Assembly: GCA_965249785.1 (NCBI GenBank)
Contig: CBDFMU010000016.1
Span: 1 to 64,000, forward strand
DNA from: M3007 sp965249785
Lineage (GTDB): Bacteria > Bacteroidota > Bacteroidia > Chitinophagales > Saprospiraceae
DNA length: 64,000 nt
Direction of reading: 5' to 3'
The notes beneath the pieces are model-generated. The model made no database searches. It was not told where the DNA came from and saw only the letters and a program-made list of their open reading frames with translations. The first letter of the stretch is position 1, and every line of letters starts with the position of its first letter. A program made the translations under genes and the position numbers. Positions 1-7,549 of the stretch are shown here, in pieces.

Positions 1-282
1 GAAGACTTTGGTCGTTTTCTTGGTGCACCCGCGATCTTTTTTGGCGTCGGCTACCTTTTTTTCACAGCAGGGATGCTGCGCCGGTATGGTGTCTTTTTTG
101 CAACAACCCGCTACCTCCGTTTCCTGCGCAGAAGCGGCGCACAAGGCTTCCGAGGAGAATAGCGTGGTGGTAGTTTTGCCTGCACAGTAGCAGTAAATCT
201 GTTTCAGACTTACACCAGTAGTGGCGACCAGCAGCGTGGCCATCCAAAACCAGGAAAATGATTTTTTTGCGTGAGTAGACAC
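1..282 (-). CDS. Small Cys-rich exported protein, HYC_CC_PP-like, partial
   Basis: The gene starts with GTG at 282, since an in-frame TAA lies two codons upstream (288-286), and runs off the window edge, so its C-terminus is missing. The product begins MSTHAKKSFSWFWMATLLVA, a positively charged N-terminus followed by a hydrophobic export segment. It continues with an IYCYC motif near residue 35, a GCCKK motif near residue 62 and HPCCEKK further on. The spacing of a YC motif, a CC pair and a Lys-rich tail resembles the small Bacteroidota family called HYC_CC_PP, whose role is unknown and may involve metals. An ATG at 243 is an alternative start but would remove half of the export signal. The family match is from pattern memory; the coding frame is well supported. 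Confidence 0.55.
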   Translation of the reverse strand, partial: MSTHAKKSFSWFWMATLLVATTGVSLKQIYCYCAGKTTTTLFSSEALCAASAQETEVAGCCKKDTIPAQHPCCEKKVADAKKDRGCTKKTTKVF

Positions 283-324
283 TTTTTACCGTAGGCTGAA
301 TGTTTGCGAATGCTTGGGCCTTCA

Positions 325-332
325 CAAAAGTA
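325..332 (-). promoter_or_regulatory. Putative -7 box for the Cys-rich exported protein
   Basis: On the minus strand the sequence reads TACTTTTG, matching the Bacteroidota -7 consensus TAnnTTTG, about 45 bases before the GTG start at 282. No good TTG -33 element is visible at the usual distance, so support is moderate. Confidence 0.35.
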
Positions 333-362
333 GGGCCTAATTTTAACTTTTTAGAAAAAAAT

Positions 363-1049
363 ATGCGGAAAATCGCCATTTCGGACATTCATGGCTGCCA
401 GCGGACATTTGTGGCGTTGCTGGATAAAATCGCCTTTTCTACCACCGACCAGCTGTATTTGCTCGGCGATTACGTGGATCGCGGACAGGACTCAAAAGGG
501 GTGATAGATCATATCTGGGCTTTACAAAAGGCTGGTTATCAAGTCAAATGCCTGCGCGGCAACCACGAAGAGATCGTGCTGACCGCTCAACATTCGGTAG
601 AAGGGCTGGAAAAGTGGCTCGAAACCGATGGGCGGCGCACGATGGAAAGTTTTGGCGTACAGCACATCACCGACATCCCGGAACCTTACCTGGATTTCAT
701 GCGCAATCTGCCCTACTTTCTGGAAGTGGACGAATATATTCTGGTGCACGCTGGCCTGGATTTCGATCAGTTTGATCCATTGAGCCGTACAGAAGAGATG
801 ATCTGGATTCGGCACTGGCATGATGGCATTCGTTACAAATGGCTCGGCAACCGCATTATTGTGCATGGTCACACCCCCACCAAACGCAACGAAATCGAGC
901 TCATGCTCCGCCATCTGGACACACAACGCTACCTCGATATTGATGCCGGCTGTGTGTTCTGGAACTTTCCCGTGCGGGAGGGTTACGGGCATTTATGCGC
1001 GTTCGATATGACCAATCGGACCCTGGCTTTTCAGGAAGCGATGGAGTAG
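363..1049 (+). CDS. PPP-family serine/threonine phosphatase (metallophosphoesterase)
   Basis: The 228-residue product carries the classic calcineurin-like metal-binding motifs in order: SDIHGC (residues 7-12), GDYVDRG (35-41), GNHE (66-69), a VHAGLD stretch and IVHGHTP near the C-terminus. These bind two metal ions and place it with the small PPP-type phosphatases (PrpA/PrpE/bis(5'-nucleosyl)-tetraphosphatase-like), cytoplasmic, acting on phosphoproteins or dinucleotides. The ATG at 363 is chosen because the protein then begins MRKIAISDIHG, as in the family; an upstream in-frame ATG at 300 adds residues of no family character. The TAG stop is the first triplet of a repeated TAGTTATTGG word in the following spacer. 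The physiological substrate cannot be read from the sequence. Confidence 0.85.
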   Translation: MRKIAISDIHGCQRTFVALLDKIAFSTTDQLYLLGDYVDRGQDSKGVIDHIWALQKAGYQVKCLRGNHEEIVLTAQHSVEGLEKWLETDGRRTMESFGVQHITDIPEPYLDFMRNLPYFLEVDEYILVHAGLDFDQFDPLSRTEEMIWIRHWHDGIRYKWLGNRIIVHGHTPTKRNEIELMLRHLDTQRYLDIDAGCVFWNFPVREGYGHLCAFDMTNRTLAFQEAME

Positions 1050-1240
1050 TTATTGGTTATTAGTGTATTAGTTATTGGTATATCAGGAGCCTTCATAAAA
1101 CCTTTTCTTGCAAGTAGAGTTTTGGACAAATGCAGAGGTGAACTATTGCCTCTAATTGACCCCAATCACAAACCGAAGCATAAAAAACCAGTGACCACCA
1201 ACGACCAATACACCAATAACAGATAAACTAATAACTATAT
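1047..1240. repeat. Inverted word array (TAGTTATTGG / CCAATAAC)
   Basis: The spacer begins with repeated TTATTGG/TTATTAG words directly at the stop codon of the phosphatase gene (1047-1082) and ends with the complementary form, ACCAATA, ACCAATAAC and ACTAATAAC (about 1190-1240), just before the next ATG. The middle 100 bases show nothing recognisable. This is one example of the general arrangement described in the findings. Confidence 0.7.
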
Positions 1241-1242
1241 AC

Positions 1243-1734
1243 ATGGCTTTTACGTTTAATAACTTCGTCGCCAAATTCCCGCCTGTCACCATGCCCGCCA
1301 CTTTGGGCGAAGACACGCACCATACTTTCGGTACGGAAAATGAGCCACTTTCCGACGCGATGATCGCGCAATTCATCCATCCGACCGACGGCGTGGAGGC
1401 CGACGATGAATTTACGGAGTATATTCCCTGTTTTTCGATTGCCGGTACCGAGACTTTCCTCGCGCTGGTGTGGTGGAAAGCGGCCCTGCTCAATTACGAA
1501 TACGTGCTGGCAACTTTCACCAATAAAGGTCAACTGATTGGTCGGAAAGTGATTGCCCGCACCCACGTCGAAACCGACGGTAGTATTAATCGCTCCGTGG
1601 CGACTATCAATGAAGACTACGAAATTCTCATTGCCGAAGGACATTCTAGTGGGCCGAATGACGTATTTGATCCGACTACTTCGCGGACGCGCAACGTGGA
1701 AATCATGGCTAATGGCGAGATCATATCCTATTGA
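1243..1734 (+). CDS. Hypothetical protein
   Basis: This 163-residue protein begins MAFTFNNFVAKFPPVTMP. It has no signal peptide or membrane segment and is rich in acidic and beta-prone stretches, for example around HHTFGTENEPL and ETFLALVWWKAALL. I do not recognise the family. It is likely a soluble cytoplasmic protein. Its ATG follows a CA-rich repeat leader, and the codon use resembles the neighbouring genes, so it is probably real. The gene downstream is an amino-acid dehydrogenase-like gene, but 175 bases separate them and no shared role is implied. Confidence 0.7.
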   Translation: MAFTFNNFVAKFPPVTMPATLGEDTHHTFGTENEPLSDAMIAQFIHPTDGVEADDEFTEYIPCFSIAGTETFLALVWWKAALLNYEYVLATFTNKGQLIGRKVIARTHVETDGSINRSVATINEDYEILIAEGHSSGPNDVFDPTTSRTRNVEIMANGEIISY

Positions 1735-1738
1735 TTGC

Positions 1739-1818
1739 CTGTACCGGCGGCTGAAGCCGCCGAAATAGCCTCATAAGTCATGGCCAAAATCATTGGCGGC
1801 TGAACCCGCCAGTACGCC
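1739..1818. repeat. GGCGGCTGAAGCCGCC hairpin repeats
   Basis: Two hairpin-like units lie in the spacer: GGCGGCTGAAGCCGCC near 1745 and the related GGCGGCTGAACCCGCC near 1796. Such short palindromes are common between genes in Bacteroidota and may act as transcription terminators or mRNA stabilisers for the upstream gene. The rest of the spacer to 1909 shows nothing clear. Confidence 0.6.
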
Positions 1819-1909
1819 AAGAACTCCTACCTTCACGCCGCCTTAGTTCAAGTTTTACCAAAACAAAAATCACCGTCGCCATCGCTGGCCGCACGGGTCG
1901 GAAGGGGTT

Positions 1910-3196
1910 ATGATCAAAGTTGGAATTATCCGGGAGGGTAAGGTGCCGCCCGACGCGCGCGCGCCGCTCACCCCCGAACAATGTGCTGAAGCACAGGTGG
2001 AATTTCCCGTCAAATTTATAGTGGAGCCGTCGCCAATTCGTTGTTTCAAAGACGAAGAATATCTGGAACACGGCATCACGATGAGCCACGATTTGAGCAA
2101 TTGTGACGTGTTACTGGGCGTAAAAGAAGTGCCGATTGATTGGCTACAACCTGGAAAAACCTACCTTTTCTTTTCGCATACGCTAAAAAAACAGGCTTAC
2201 AACCGCCCGTTATTGCAAGCCATTTTGGAGAAAAATATTCGACTGATCGACTATGAAGCCCTAACGGACGAACGTGGCCAACGCCTCATTGCCTTTGGTT
2301 TTTACGCCGGTGTCGTGGGTGCCCACAATGGCTTGTGGACGTATGGTCAACGCACCGGACTATATTCACTGCCGCGCCTCTGCACCAGTCACGACTATGC
2401 GGCGGTGCAACAGGTGTACGAAACGCTGCAACTTCCGTTCTTGCGTATTGTGCTGACTGGTCACGGGCGCGTATCTACAGGTGCCGTCAAAAATTTGCAC
2501 GACGTAGGCATTCGTCAAGTGACGCCATTAGAATTTCTGGAACAGGACTTCGACGAGCCGGTCTTTACCCAACTCCAAGCCTCCGACTATGTGATGCATC
2601 GTCACGGCTTGGAATTTGACAAAACGCATTTTTATACCCACGGGGAGCAGTACGTTAGCACCTTCGCGCCTTATACGCGGCGGGCGGACATTTTTATGAA
2701 TGGCATTTTTTATGATGCTACATCCCCGGCTTTTTTCACGCAGGCGGACATGGCGCAGCCGGATTTTCGCATTCAGGTTATTGCCGATATTACTTGCGAT
2801 TTGATGCCTTATTCTTCGGTGCCTTCCACTATACGATCCAGCAAAATTGCCGATCCCGTGTACGGCTTCGATCCAATAACCGGTTTAGAAACTTTACCCT
2901 ATCAACCGGGTTCGGTGGATATGATGACCATTGATAATTTACCTTCGGAATTGCCGCGCGATGCATCGGCGTTTTTTGGGCGGCAATTGCTGGGCACGAT
3001 ATTGCCCGAACTAATAAAAGGCTATAAAAGTGAGGTAGTTCGACGGGGAATGATGACGGAAAATGGAAAGTTGACGGAGGCTTTTGAATATTTGCAGGAA
3101 TATGTAGATGAGGAAATTATAAATCATAAATATATTTTTTTGTCGCATTTTCTCAACCGCTCAACATTCTCAATCATCTTACAGACGTTGGTTTGA
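1910..3196 (+). CDS. Saccharopine/alanine dehydrogenase-like NAD(P)-dependent oxidoreductase
   Basis: The product (428 residues) starts MIKVGIIREGKVPPDARAPL, the typical opening of the AlaDh/PNT N-terminal domain, and has the conserved FFSHTLKKQ, LIDYEALTDERGQR and AGVVGAHNG blocks of the lysine-forming saccharopine dehydrogenase group (about residues 87-145). A Rossmann-like part with IVLTGHGRVSTGA (about 183-195) binds the nicotinamide cofactor. The gene precedes DapD by 53 bases, so both may serve lysine or diaminopimelate metabolism; this is inference. The last residues (about SHFLNRSTFSII) are encoded by a CTCAAC-type repeat that otherwise occurs only between genes, so the native C-terminus was probably altered. 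Confidence 0.75.
   Translation: MIKVGIIREGKVPPDARAPLTPEQCAEAQVEFPVKFIVEPSPIRCFKDEEYLEHGITMSHDLSNCDVLLGVKEVPIDWLQPGKTYLFFSHTLKKQAYNRPLLQAILEKNIRLIDYEALTDERGQRLIAFGFYAGVVGAHNGLWTYGQRTGLYSLPRLCTSHDYAAVQQVYETLQLPFLRIVLTGHGRVSTGAVKNLHDVGIRQVTPLEFLEQDFDEPVFTQLQASDYVMHRHGLEFDKTHFYTHGEQYVSTFAPYTRRADIFMNGIFYDATSPAFFTQADMAQPDFRIQVIADITCDLMPYSSVPSTIRSSKIADPVYGFDPITGLETLPYQPGSVDMMTIDNLPSELPRDASAFFGRQLLGTILPELIKGYKSEVVRRGMMTENGKLTEAFEYLQEYVDEEIINHKYIFLSHFLNRSTFSIILQTLV
3150..3177 (+). repeat. CTCAAC word array inside a gene's 3' end
   Basis: The words TCTCAACCGC, TCAACATTC and TCAATC lie in the last codons of the dehydrogenase-like gene and about 75 bases upstream of the DapD start. The same words form leaders of mvaD, purA and other genes in this window. 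Confidence 0.7.
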
Positions 3197-3249
3197 ATTC
3201 TAGAAAATTATATATTAAAAAAATTGGGGGTTTCCTACTACGATAATAC

Positions 3250-4122
3250 TTGCTGTCACTTAGATTTATCAATGGGCTGCCATTACAAAAAATAATTGAA
3301 GCCGCCTGGGACGACCGCTCTCTCCTTGCCGGAAACATGAGAAGGCGTAAAAAAAAGTTTCATAACTCAACCATCCGCGAAGTAGTGGCGCTGCTCGACG
3401 CGGTGCGGGAAGGTGAATTGCGCGTAGCCGAACCACAAGCCGATGGTTCCTGGTTCACCCATGACTGGATCAAAAAAGCCGTGCTGATGTATTTCCCCAT
3501 TCAGGAAATGCAGACCATTGAGGTAGGCCCATTCGAGTACTATGATAAGATTCCGCTCAAAACGGGCTTCGCCCAAAAAGGCGTGCGCGTGGTGCCGCAA
3601 GCCATCGCGCGTTATGGTTCTTTCATTGAAAAAGGGGCTATTTTGATGCCTTCTTATGTCAATATCGGGGCGTGGGTAGGTAGCGGTACGATGGTGGATA
3701 CCTGGGCTACGGTGGGTTCGTGTGCGCAGATTGGGCGTAACGTGCATTTAGCCGGAGGCGTCGGTATTGGTGGCGTGTTGGAACCGCCGCAGGCTTCCCC
3801 GACGATCATTGAGGATGAATGTTTTATAGGGTCACGTTGTATTGTAGTAGAAGGCGTGCATTTAGAACGCGAAGTAGTGCTGGGTGCCAATGTTGTGCTG
3901 ACTAAAAGTACGCATATTATTGACGTATCTGGTTCGGAGCCGGTGCTGCATAAAGGTCGGGTGCCAGCGCGGTCGGTAGTGATTCCGGGAACGTATCCCC
4001 GGCAGTTTCCTGCTGGTATTTATCAGGTGGCCTGTGCGCTGATTATTGGGCAGCGGCAGCCAAGTACGGATAAGAAGGTTTCGTTGAATGAGGCTTTGCG
4101 AGAGTTTCAGGTGGATGTGTAA
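3250..4122 (+). CDS. dapD: 2,3,4,5-tetrahydropyridine-2,6-dicarboxylate N-succinyltransferase
   Basis: DapD transfers a succinyl group from succinyl-CoA to tetrahydrodipicolinate in the succinylase branch of diaminopimelate and lysine synthesis. The sequence shows LQKIIEAAWDDR near the N-terminus, WFTHDWIKKAVLMYF (about residues 73-87), VPQAIARYGSFIEKGAILMP and left-handed beta-helix hexapeptides such as VNIGAWVGSGTMVDTWATVG (about 136-155), ending with the acyl-CoA site region VIPGTYPRQFPAG. There is no in-frame ATG before residue 30; the TTG at 3250 is the best candidate start and gives a length (290) slightly above the usual 270. The stretch NMRRRKKKFHN after residue 29 is unusually basic. 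The 3' end overlaps the convergent gene by 16 bases. Confidence 0.88.
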   Translation: MLSLRFINGLPLQKIIEAAWDDRSLLAGNMRRRKKKFHNSTIREVVALLDAVREGELRVAEPQADGSWFTHDWIKKAVLMYFPIQEMQTIEVGPFEYYDKIPLKTGFAQKGVRVVPQAIARYGSFIEKGAILMPSYVNIGAWVGSGTMVDTWATVGSCAQIGRNVHLAGGVGIGGVLEPPQASPTIIEDECFIGSRCIVVEGVHLEREVVLGANVVLTKSTHIIDVSGSEPVLHKGRVPARSVVIPGTYPRQFPAGIYQVACALIIGQRQPSTDKKVSLNEALREFQVDV

Positions 4123-4619
4123 AGCCGCTGGTGCAAATGTGATTCAAGTGCGGATAAGACTTTGTCGCGGCTCCGTAGGCTATCAAAAACAGAGAGTACC
4201 ATCCGTTTTCCGCCGTTTTTAAGCACCAAACCGATAACCGGCTTTTTTATCATCGAGGGCCCTGTGGATAAATATTCAATTTGATCGAACGAAAGCCGTT
4301 CGGTACGATGGATATAGAGAGGCCATCCCGCCAAATGGCTTTTATTGAAATACGCATCCGACCAGGTAATTTCACGTTTTTCAAAATCTATCCTCACCTC
4401 AAATTCGGGATAAACGTTCACCGCGTACATATACTGTAAGCCACCCGCCGAAGCAAAGAAGCCGACCACTACCCACAAAAAAGGCCAGTAAAAAGCGGCG
4501 ATGGCGACCCCTGCTGCTGGCACAAATGCGAGCCATAATGGGTCCGCTAAACCGGGCGATCGAACTCGCATCCACCCGTTTCCAGTTTCCAGACGCGAAT
4601 TCTGTGCTGTGTTTATCAT
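4107..4619 (-). CDS. Hypothetical membrane protein with PH-like C-terminal half
   Basis: This 170-residue protein has two adjacent hydrophobic segments (about residues 27-65, LWLAFVPAAGVAIAAFYW and LWVVVGFFASAGGLQYM), then a soluble part with alternating strands (EVRIDFEKREITW, RTERLSFDQIEYL, VIGLVLKNGGKRMVLSVF). This two-helix plus beta arrangement resembles small bacterial proteins with PH-like domains, but I cannot name a family. It follows the kinase-like gene on the same strand by 24 bases and is probably co-transcribed with it. It converges with dapD, overlapping its last 16 bases. Confidence 0.65.
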   Translation of the reverse strand: MINTAQNSRLETGNGWMRVRSPGLADPLWLAFVPAAGVAIAAFYWPFLWVVVGFFASAGGLQYMYAVNVYPEFEVRIDFEKREITWSDAYFNKSHLAGWPLYIHRTERLSFDQIEYLSTGPSMIKKPVIGLVLKNGGKRMVLSVFDSLRSRDKVLSALESHLHQRLYTST

Positions 4620-4643
4620 GCAGTTTTTTAAGAAAAGTACAAA

Positions 4644-5243
4644 CTAACTCGATAAATAAAATGCACTAAAACTATCTATTTCGCTCCGCTCCCGAATCAA
4701 GATGCTTACAAACAATTTTATGTTTTCCTGATCTAATATTGTCGCAAAACCGGCATCAATCAGACGGAGGCCGCTTTCCGTTTGAACAACATTACGAAAC
4801 ATCCAGTCTTTGTCGCCCCGGTTAAAGTAGTTGGTTGGTCGTATCAGGTCGCCATGTACAAATTGGTGGTCGTGCAGTTGTTTCAATTTTTCTGCAAAAT
4901 GTTCTATCATCGTTCGTCTTACTGGCACATCGAAATGGTGAATAGGCAAAGGATATAGCCGTTCCATAATGAGCATGTCGTATTCCTTTTCATCCTCTGC
5001 CTGCCATGTTTCTTTTCGGATAAAAGTCGGCATCAAATCATTAATGGCATTCGCATATTGCATGGCCTTGATCTCGTCCTCCACGGTAGGGCCCTTACCG
5101 AATAGATTATCTACTATTTCGCCCGTACTGACACTGACGAATTGCAATGTATTAGGGAGCAGGACTTTCCCTATTTCCGTATCCGAAAGTGCCACAATGA
5201 TCGTGGTGGAAGTCTGCTCGATGATTTGTTGCCCTTTTGACAT
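4644..5243 (-). CDS. Small protein-kinase-fold protein (HxD-type catalytic loop)
   Basis: The 199-residue protein carries a kinase-like catalytic loop, HGDLIRPTNYFN (about residues 134-145), with the His-x-Asp and a downstream Asn, followed by RLIDAGFATI (about 159-168), which takes the place of the DFG metal-binding motif. Upstream, MLIMERLYPLP resembles the hinge region. There is no Gly-rich loop that I can recognise in the N-terminal lobe, which is short. This suggests a minimal kinase or a sugar/antibiotic-type phosphotransferase rather than a full Ser/Thr kinase. A -7 box TACCTTTG lies upstream at 5268-5275. It probably forms a two-gene operon with the membrane protein downstream. Confidence 0.6.
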   Translation of the reverse strand: MSKGQQIIEQTSTTIIVALSDTEIGKVLLPNTLQFVSVSTGEIVDNLFGKGPTVEDEIKAMQYANAINDLMPTFIRKETWQAEDEKEYDMLIMERLYPLPIHHFDVPVRRTMIEHFAEKLKQLHDHQFVHGDLIRPTNYFNRGDKDWMFRNVVQTESGLRLIDAGFATILDQENIKLFVSILIRERSEIDSFSAFYLSS

Positions 5244-5267
5244 AAACAGGTGGGTAAAAAACTACCT

Positions 5268-5275
5268 CAAAGGTA
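5268..5275 (-). promoter_or_regulatory. Putative -7 box for the kinase-like gene
   Basis: The minus strand reads TACCTTTG, a full match to TAnnTTTG, 25 bases before the ATG at 5243. No TTG is seen at the proper -33 distance. Confidence 0.4.
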
Positions 5276-5416
5276 TGGTTAATCACTTGGAAATAAATAA
5301 TGCGCTATTCAACACCCGGCCTTTTCGCTTCGCAGATGCTCACGAGCCATTGTGTATTATTTTGTGTTCGCGAGCATTTCTAATGCCCAAAGACTGATTT
5401 TCAGGGCTATGCGCCG

Positions 5417-5424
5417 TACTTTTG
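5417..5424 (+). promoter_or_regulatory. Putative -7 box giving a nearly leaderless RDD transcript
   Basis: TACTTTTG ends only six bases before the ATG at 5431. If used, transcription would begin at or next to the start codon. A CTG rather than TTG stands at the -33 distance, so the promoter may be weak. Confidence 0.4.
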
Positions 5425-5430
5425 TAAAAA

Positions 5431-6180
5431 ATGCAAAAAACAATAGAAATAACCACCACCCAAAACGTCACCATCGAGTACGAACTCGCGGGGTTGCGCG
5501 AACGCGCCCTGGCCTGGCTGCTGGATTCGTTTTTGTTAGTAGTAGCCTATTTCCTGGTGTTTACCATTCTGACCACGATATTTGGTGGCGGGTGGCTAGA
5601 TGATGGTGGCTGGGTGCGCGTAGTGATTTTTCTGCCATTTCTACTATTATTTCTATATCACACACTATTTGAAATTATGAATGGGGGGCAAAGCCTCGGC
5701 AAAAAAGCGATGTCGATCAAAGTAGTGCGACTGGATGGAAAAGACCCGGAATGGGGCGATGTGGTGTTGCGTGTGCTTTTGCAATTAGTGGATTCTATAT
5801 TCTCTTCCGGCGTGATCGGGGCATTACTAATTAAGACCACGCCGAAAAGTCAACGTTTGGGCGATATGGCCGCTAATACGACGGTTATTAAAATTGGTAA
5901 TGCTCGCTTTCAATTCAGCCTCACAGATATTCTTAGTATTTCTTCGCTGGAGAATTACCAACCCATATTTCCGCAGGTGCGCACTTTGGCGGAGCGTGAT
6001 ATGATTTTTATTAAAAATACTATTTCGCGTTATCAGCAATATCCGAATAATGCGCACCACATTGTAGTGGAGGATTTGGTAACGCATTTGATGCCGATTC
6101 TGAATATTGAACAGCGACCACTAAATCGGGTAGAGTTTTTGAAGACGTTGCTGCGTGATTATGTTGTATTGACACGTTGA
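5431..6180 (+). CDS. RDD family membrane protein
   Basis: The 249-residue protein has the RDD-family pattern: an LRERALAWLLDSFLL segment (about residues 27-41) with the Arg-x(n)-Asp arrangement at the start of the first membrane helix, a second helix VRVVIFLPFLLLFLYHTLF, the conserved GGQSLGKKAMSIKVV block (about 85-99) and a third hydrophobic segment near residues 112-132. RDD proteins are small inner-membrane proteins of uncertain role, some linked to ion or Na+ transport. The C-terminal 100 residues are soluble and predicted helical. It has no obvious operon partner. The ATG at 5431 gives the usual start MQKTIEITTTQNV. Confidence 0.8.
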   Translation: MQKTIEITTTQNVTIEYELAGLRERALAWLLDSFLLVVAYFLVFTILTTIFGGGWLDDGGWVRVVIFLPFLLLFLYHTLFEIMNGGQSLGKKAMSIKVVRLDGKDPEWGDVVLRVLLQLVDSIFSSGVIGALLIKTTPKSQRLGDMAANTTVIKIGNARFQFSLTDILSISSLENYQPIFPQVRTLAERDMIFIKNTISRYQQYPNNAHHIVVEDLVTHLMPILNIEQRPLNRVEFLKTLLRDYVVLTR

Positions 6181-6194
6181 TTAGTACTTAATTG

Positions 6195-6317
6195 GAACGC
6201 GGATTACACGGATGAGGCGGGTTTACGCGGATTTCTCTAGGTGTGGAGATAATGATACTGTAAAACAAAGTGGTTTTTATCCGTGCGAATCCGCGTCATC
6301 GGTGTCGTCCGCGTTCC
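6195..6317. repeat. Inverted repeat with GCGGATTACACGGAT words
   Basis: The left arm (6195-6234) reads GAACGCGGATTACACGGATG and continues with further GCGGATTT words; the right arm (about 6277-6317) holds the complement, ATCCGTGCGAATCCGCGTC followed by CCGCGTTCC. The approximately 45-base loop shows no gene. This type of ACGCGGAT repeat is widespread in unrelated bacterial genomes. Confidence 0.75.
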
Positions 6318-6361
6318 CATTACACTACGAGCGCACTTAATGCTACAAAGCATTTTACTAT

Positions 6362-6394
6362 AAAAAAAGCCGCTCCGAAAATTCGAGGCGGCTC
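6362..6394 (-). terminator. Intrinsic terminator of the sigma/anti-sigma operon
   Basis: On the minus strand AGCCGCCTCG pairs with CGGAGCGGCT across a short loop and is followed by a run of seven T. It lies 34 bases after the stop of the beta-repeat protein, the last gene of the operon. Confidence 0.75.
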
Positions 6395-6427
6395 TTATAG
6401 TAGCGTATATATTACTTCATAGGCTAC

Positions 6428-7549
6428 TTATTTTACCAGCAAACTACCATAACTCAATCGCACTTTGACGAGGCCGCGCGCGTTGGCATCGCCGCCTTCC
6501 AAAGATTCGTGATTGCCTGATTTCGCACGGCTTCGCATAATAATATTAACTGGTAAGTGCGCCTCTGCATAATCCGTTTGTACATCGAAACGCGCGGCAG
6601 TGCCCTTTTCCATAGTAAGTTGTACGTCCGTGTACTTACCCAGCACGTTCACGCTAGTGAAATTCTTGCCTAAGTTGGCGATCTTTAAACTGCCATAGGT
6701 CAGGTCAGCATCAGCTATTTCGACCAGATTGTTGATTTTTACGTCCGTATATTGAGCGGTTACGTAGGTCAGGCGCGCACTTTCGAGGCGAACATTGGCA
6801 TACTTGGTCTGGAGGCGCAGATCGTCTACGGTGCCAAAATTGAAATCGTCATATTTGGAAGTAATCCGCAGGGTAGCGGCTTTATCCACTTTTACTTCTG
6901 AATATTTACTATCCAACTGCACCTCGTTGGCTTCGGCAACGCTGATGCCGCCATAACTGACTTGTCCGGTCAAGTTGTTTACCTTGGTCATGTAAGCCTT
7001 GCCGTAGCCGATATTCAGGTCGGCATCATTGCCGATGGCTTCGGTGCGCAGATCGCCATATTTGATTTCAGCGGTCAGTTTGCCATTCAGGTCGGCCACA
7101 ATAGAGTTTCCGTAGCGATTTTTTAGATCTAATTGATTACCAATCGGCATCCACACGTCGTAATTCACTTTAAAATCCTGACCATTGCCGCCTTTGGGCC
7201 ACCAATTACTTTTCTCTTCGCCGATCATGGTTTCCGCCTTCACATAGCCGAAAGTATTGGTAAAATTGACCTGGATCCGGTCAAACATCTGGTCAGCGTC
7301 ATGCTGATTGTTGGCATTGACGACGATATTGATGTCGATCTTTACAGAATTGTTAGTCCAGGTTTTCACGTTCACCGTCCCGTATTTGTCGTAGAGGGCG
7401 GTCATGCCGTTGGCATTGGTGGTGAACTCGCGATTGATGGTTTTGGTAAATTCCTGGAGCGGCCTCTCCGCCCAAGCCGGTACGCTCTGTACTAGTAACC
7501 AGCCTAGTAATGATAGCAGGAAAAAACGGTTAGATGCTTTTAATGTCAT
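6428..7549 (-). CDS. Exported beta-strand-repeat protein (DUF4097/GIN-like adhesin type)
   Basis: The chosen start gives MTLKASNRFFLLSLLGWLLV, a clear signal peptide ending near PAWA-ER, and a 373-residue protein. The mature part consists of repeated short beta units with KY/YG pairs (KYGTVNV, RYGNSIV, KYGDLR, GYGKAY, KYSEVKV, KYDDFNF, KYANVRL, QYTDVKI), the look of a right-handed beta-solenoid such as DUF4097 or GIN-like putative adhesins. The start overlaps the anti-sigma gene by 20 bases, so translation is probably coupled. In Bacteroidota such proteins often follow an ECF sigma/anti-sigma pair and are likely controlled by it. Its molecular function is unknown. Confidence 0.72.
   Translation of the reverse strand: MTLKASNRFFLLSLLGWLLVQSVPAWAERPLQEFTKTINREFTTNANGMTALYDKYGTVNVKTWTNNSVKIDINIVVNANNQHDADQMFDRIQVNFTNTFGYVKAETMIGEEKSNWWPKGGNGQDFKVNYDVWMPIGNQLDLKNRYGNSIVADLNGKLTAEIKYGDLRTEAIGNDADLNIGYGKAYMTKVNNLTGQVSYGGISVAEANEVQLDSKYSEVKVDKAATLRITSKYDDFNFGTVDDLRLQTKYANVRLESARLTYVTAQYTDVKINNLVEIADADLTYGSLKIANLGKNFTSVNVLGKYTDVQLTMEKGTAARFDVQTDYAEAHLPVNIIMRSRAKSGNHESLEGGDANARGLVKVRLSYGSLLVK

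Noticed and set aside
522..992. Long frames opposite real genes (for example 522-992, 40346-40771, 52340-52888, 55309-55866)
   Set aside because: They mirror conserved genes on the other strand, have no family character and no promoter, so they are reading-frame shadows.
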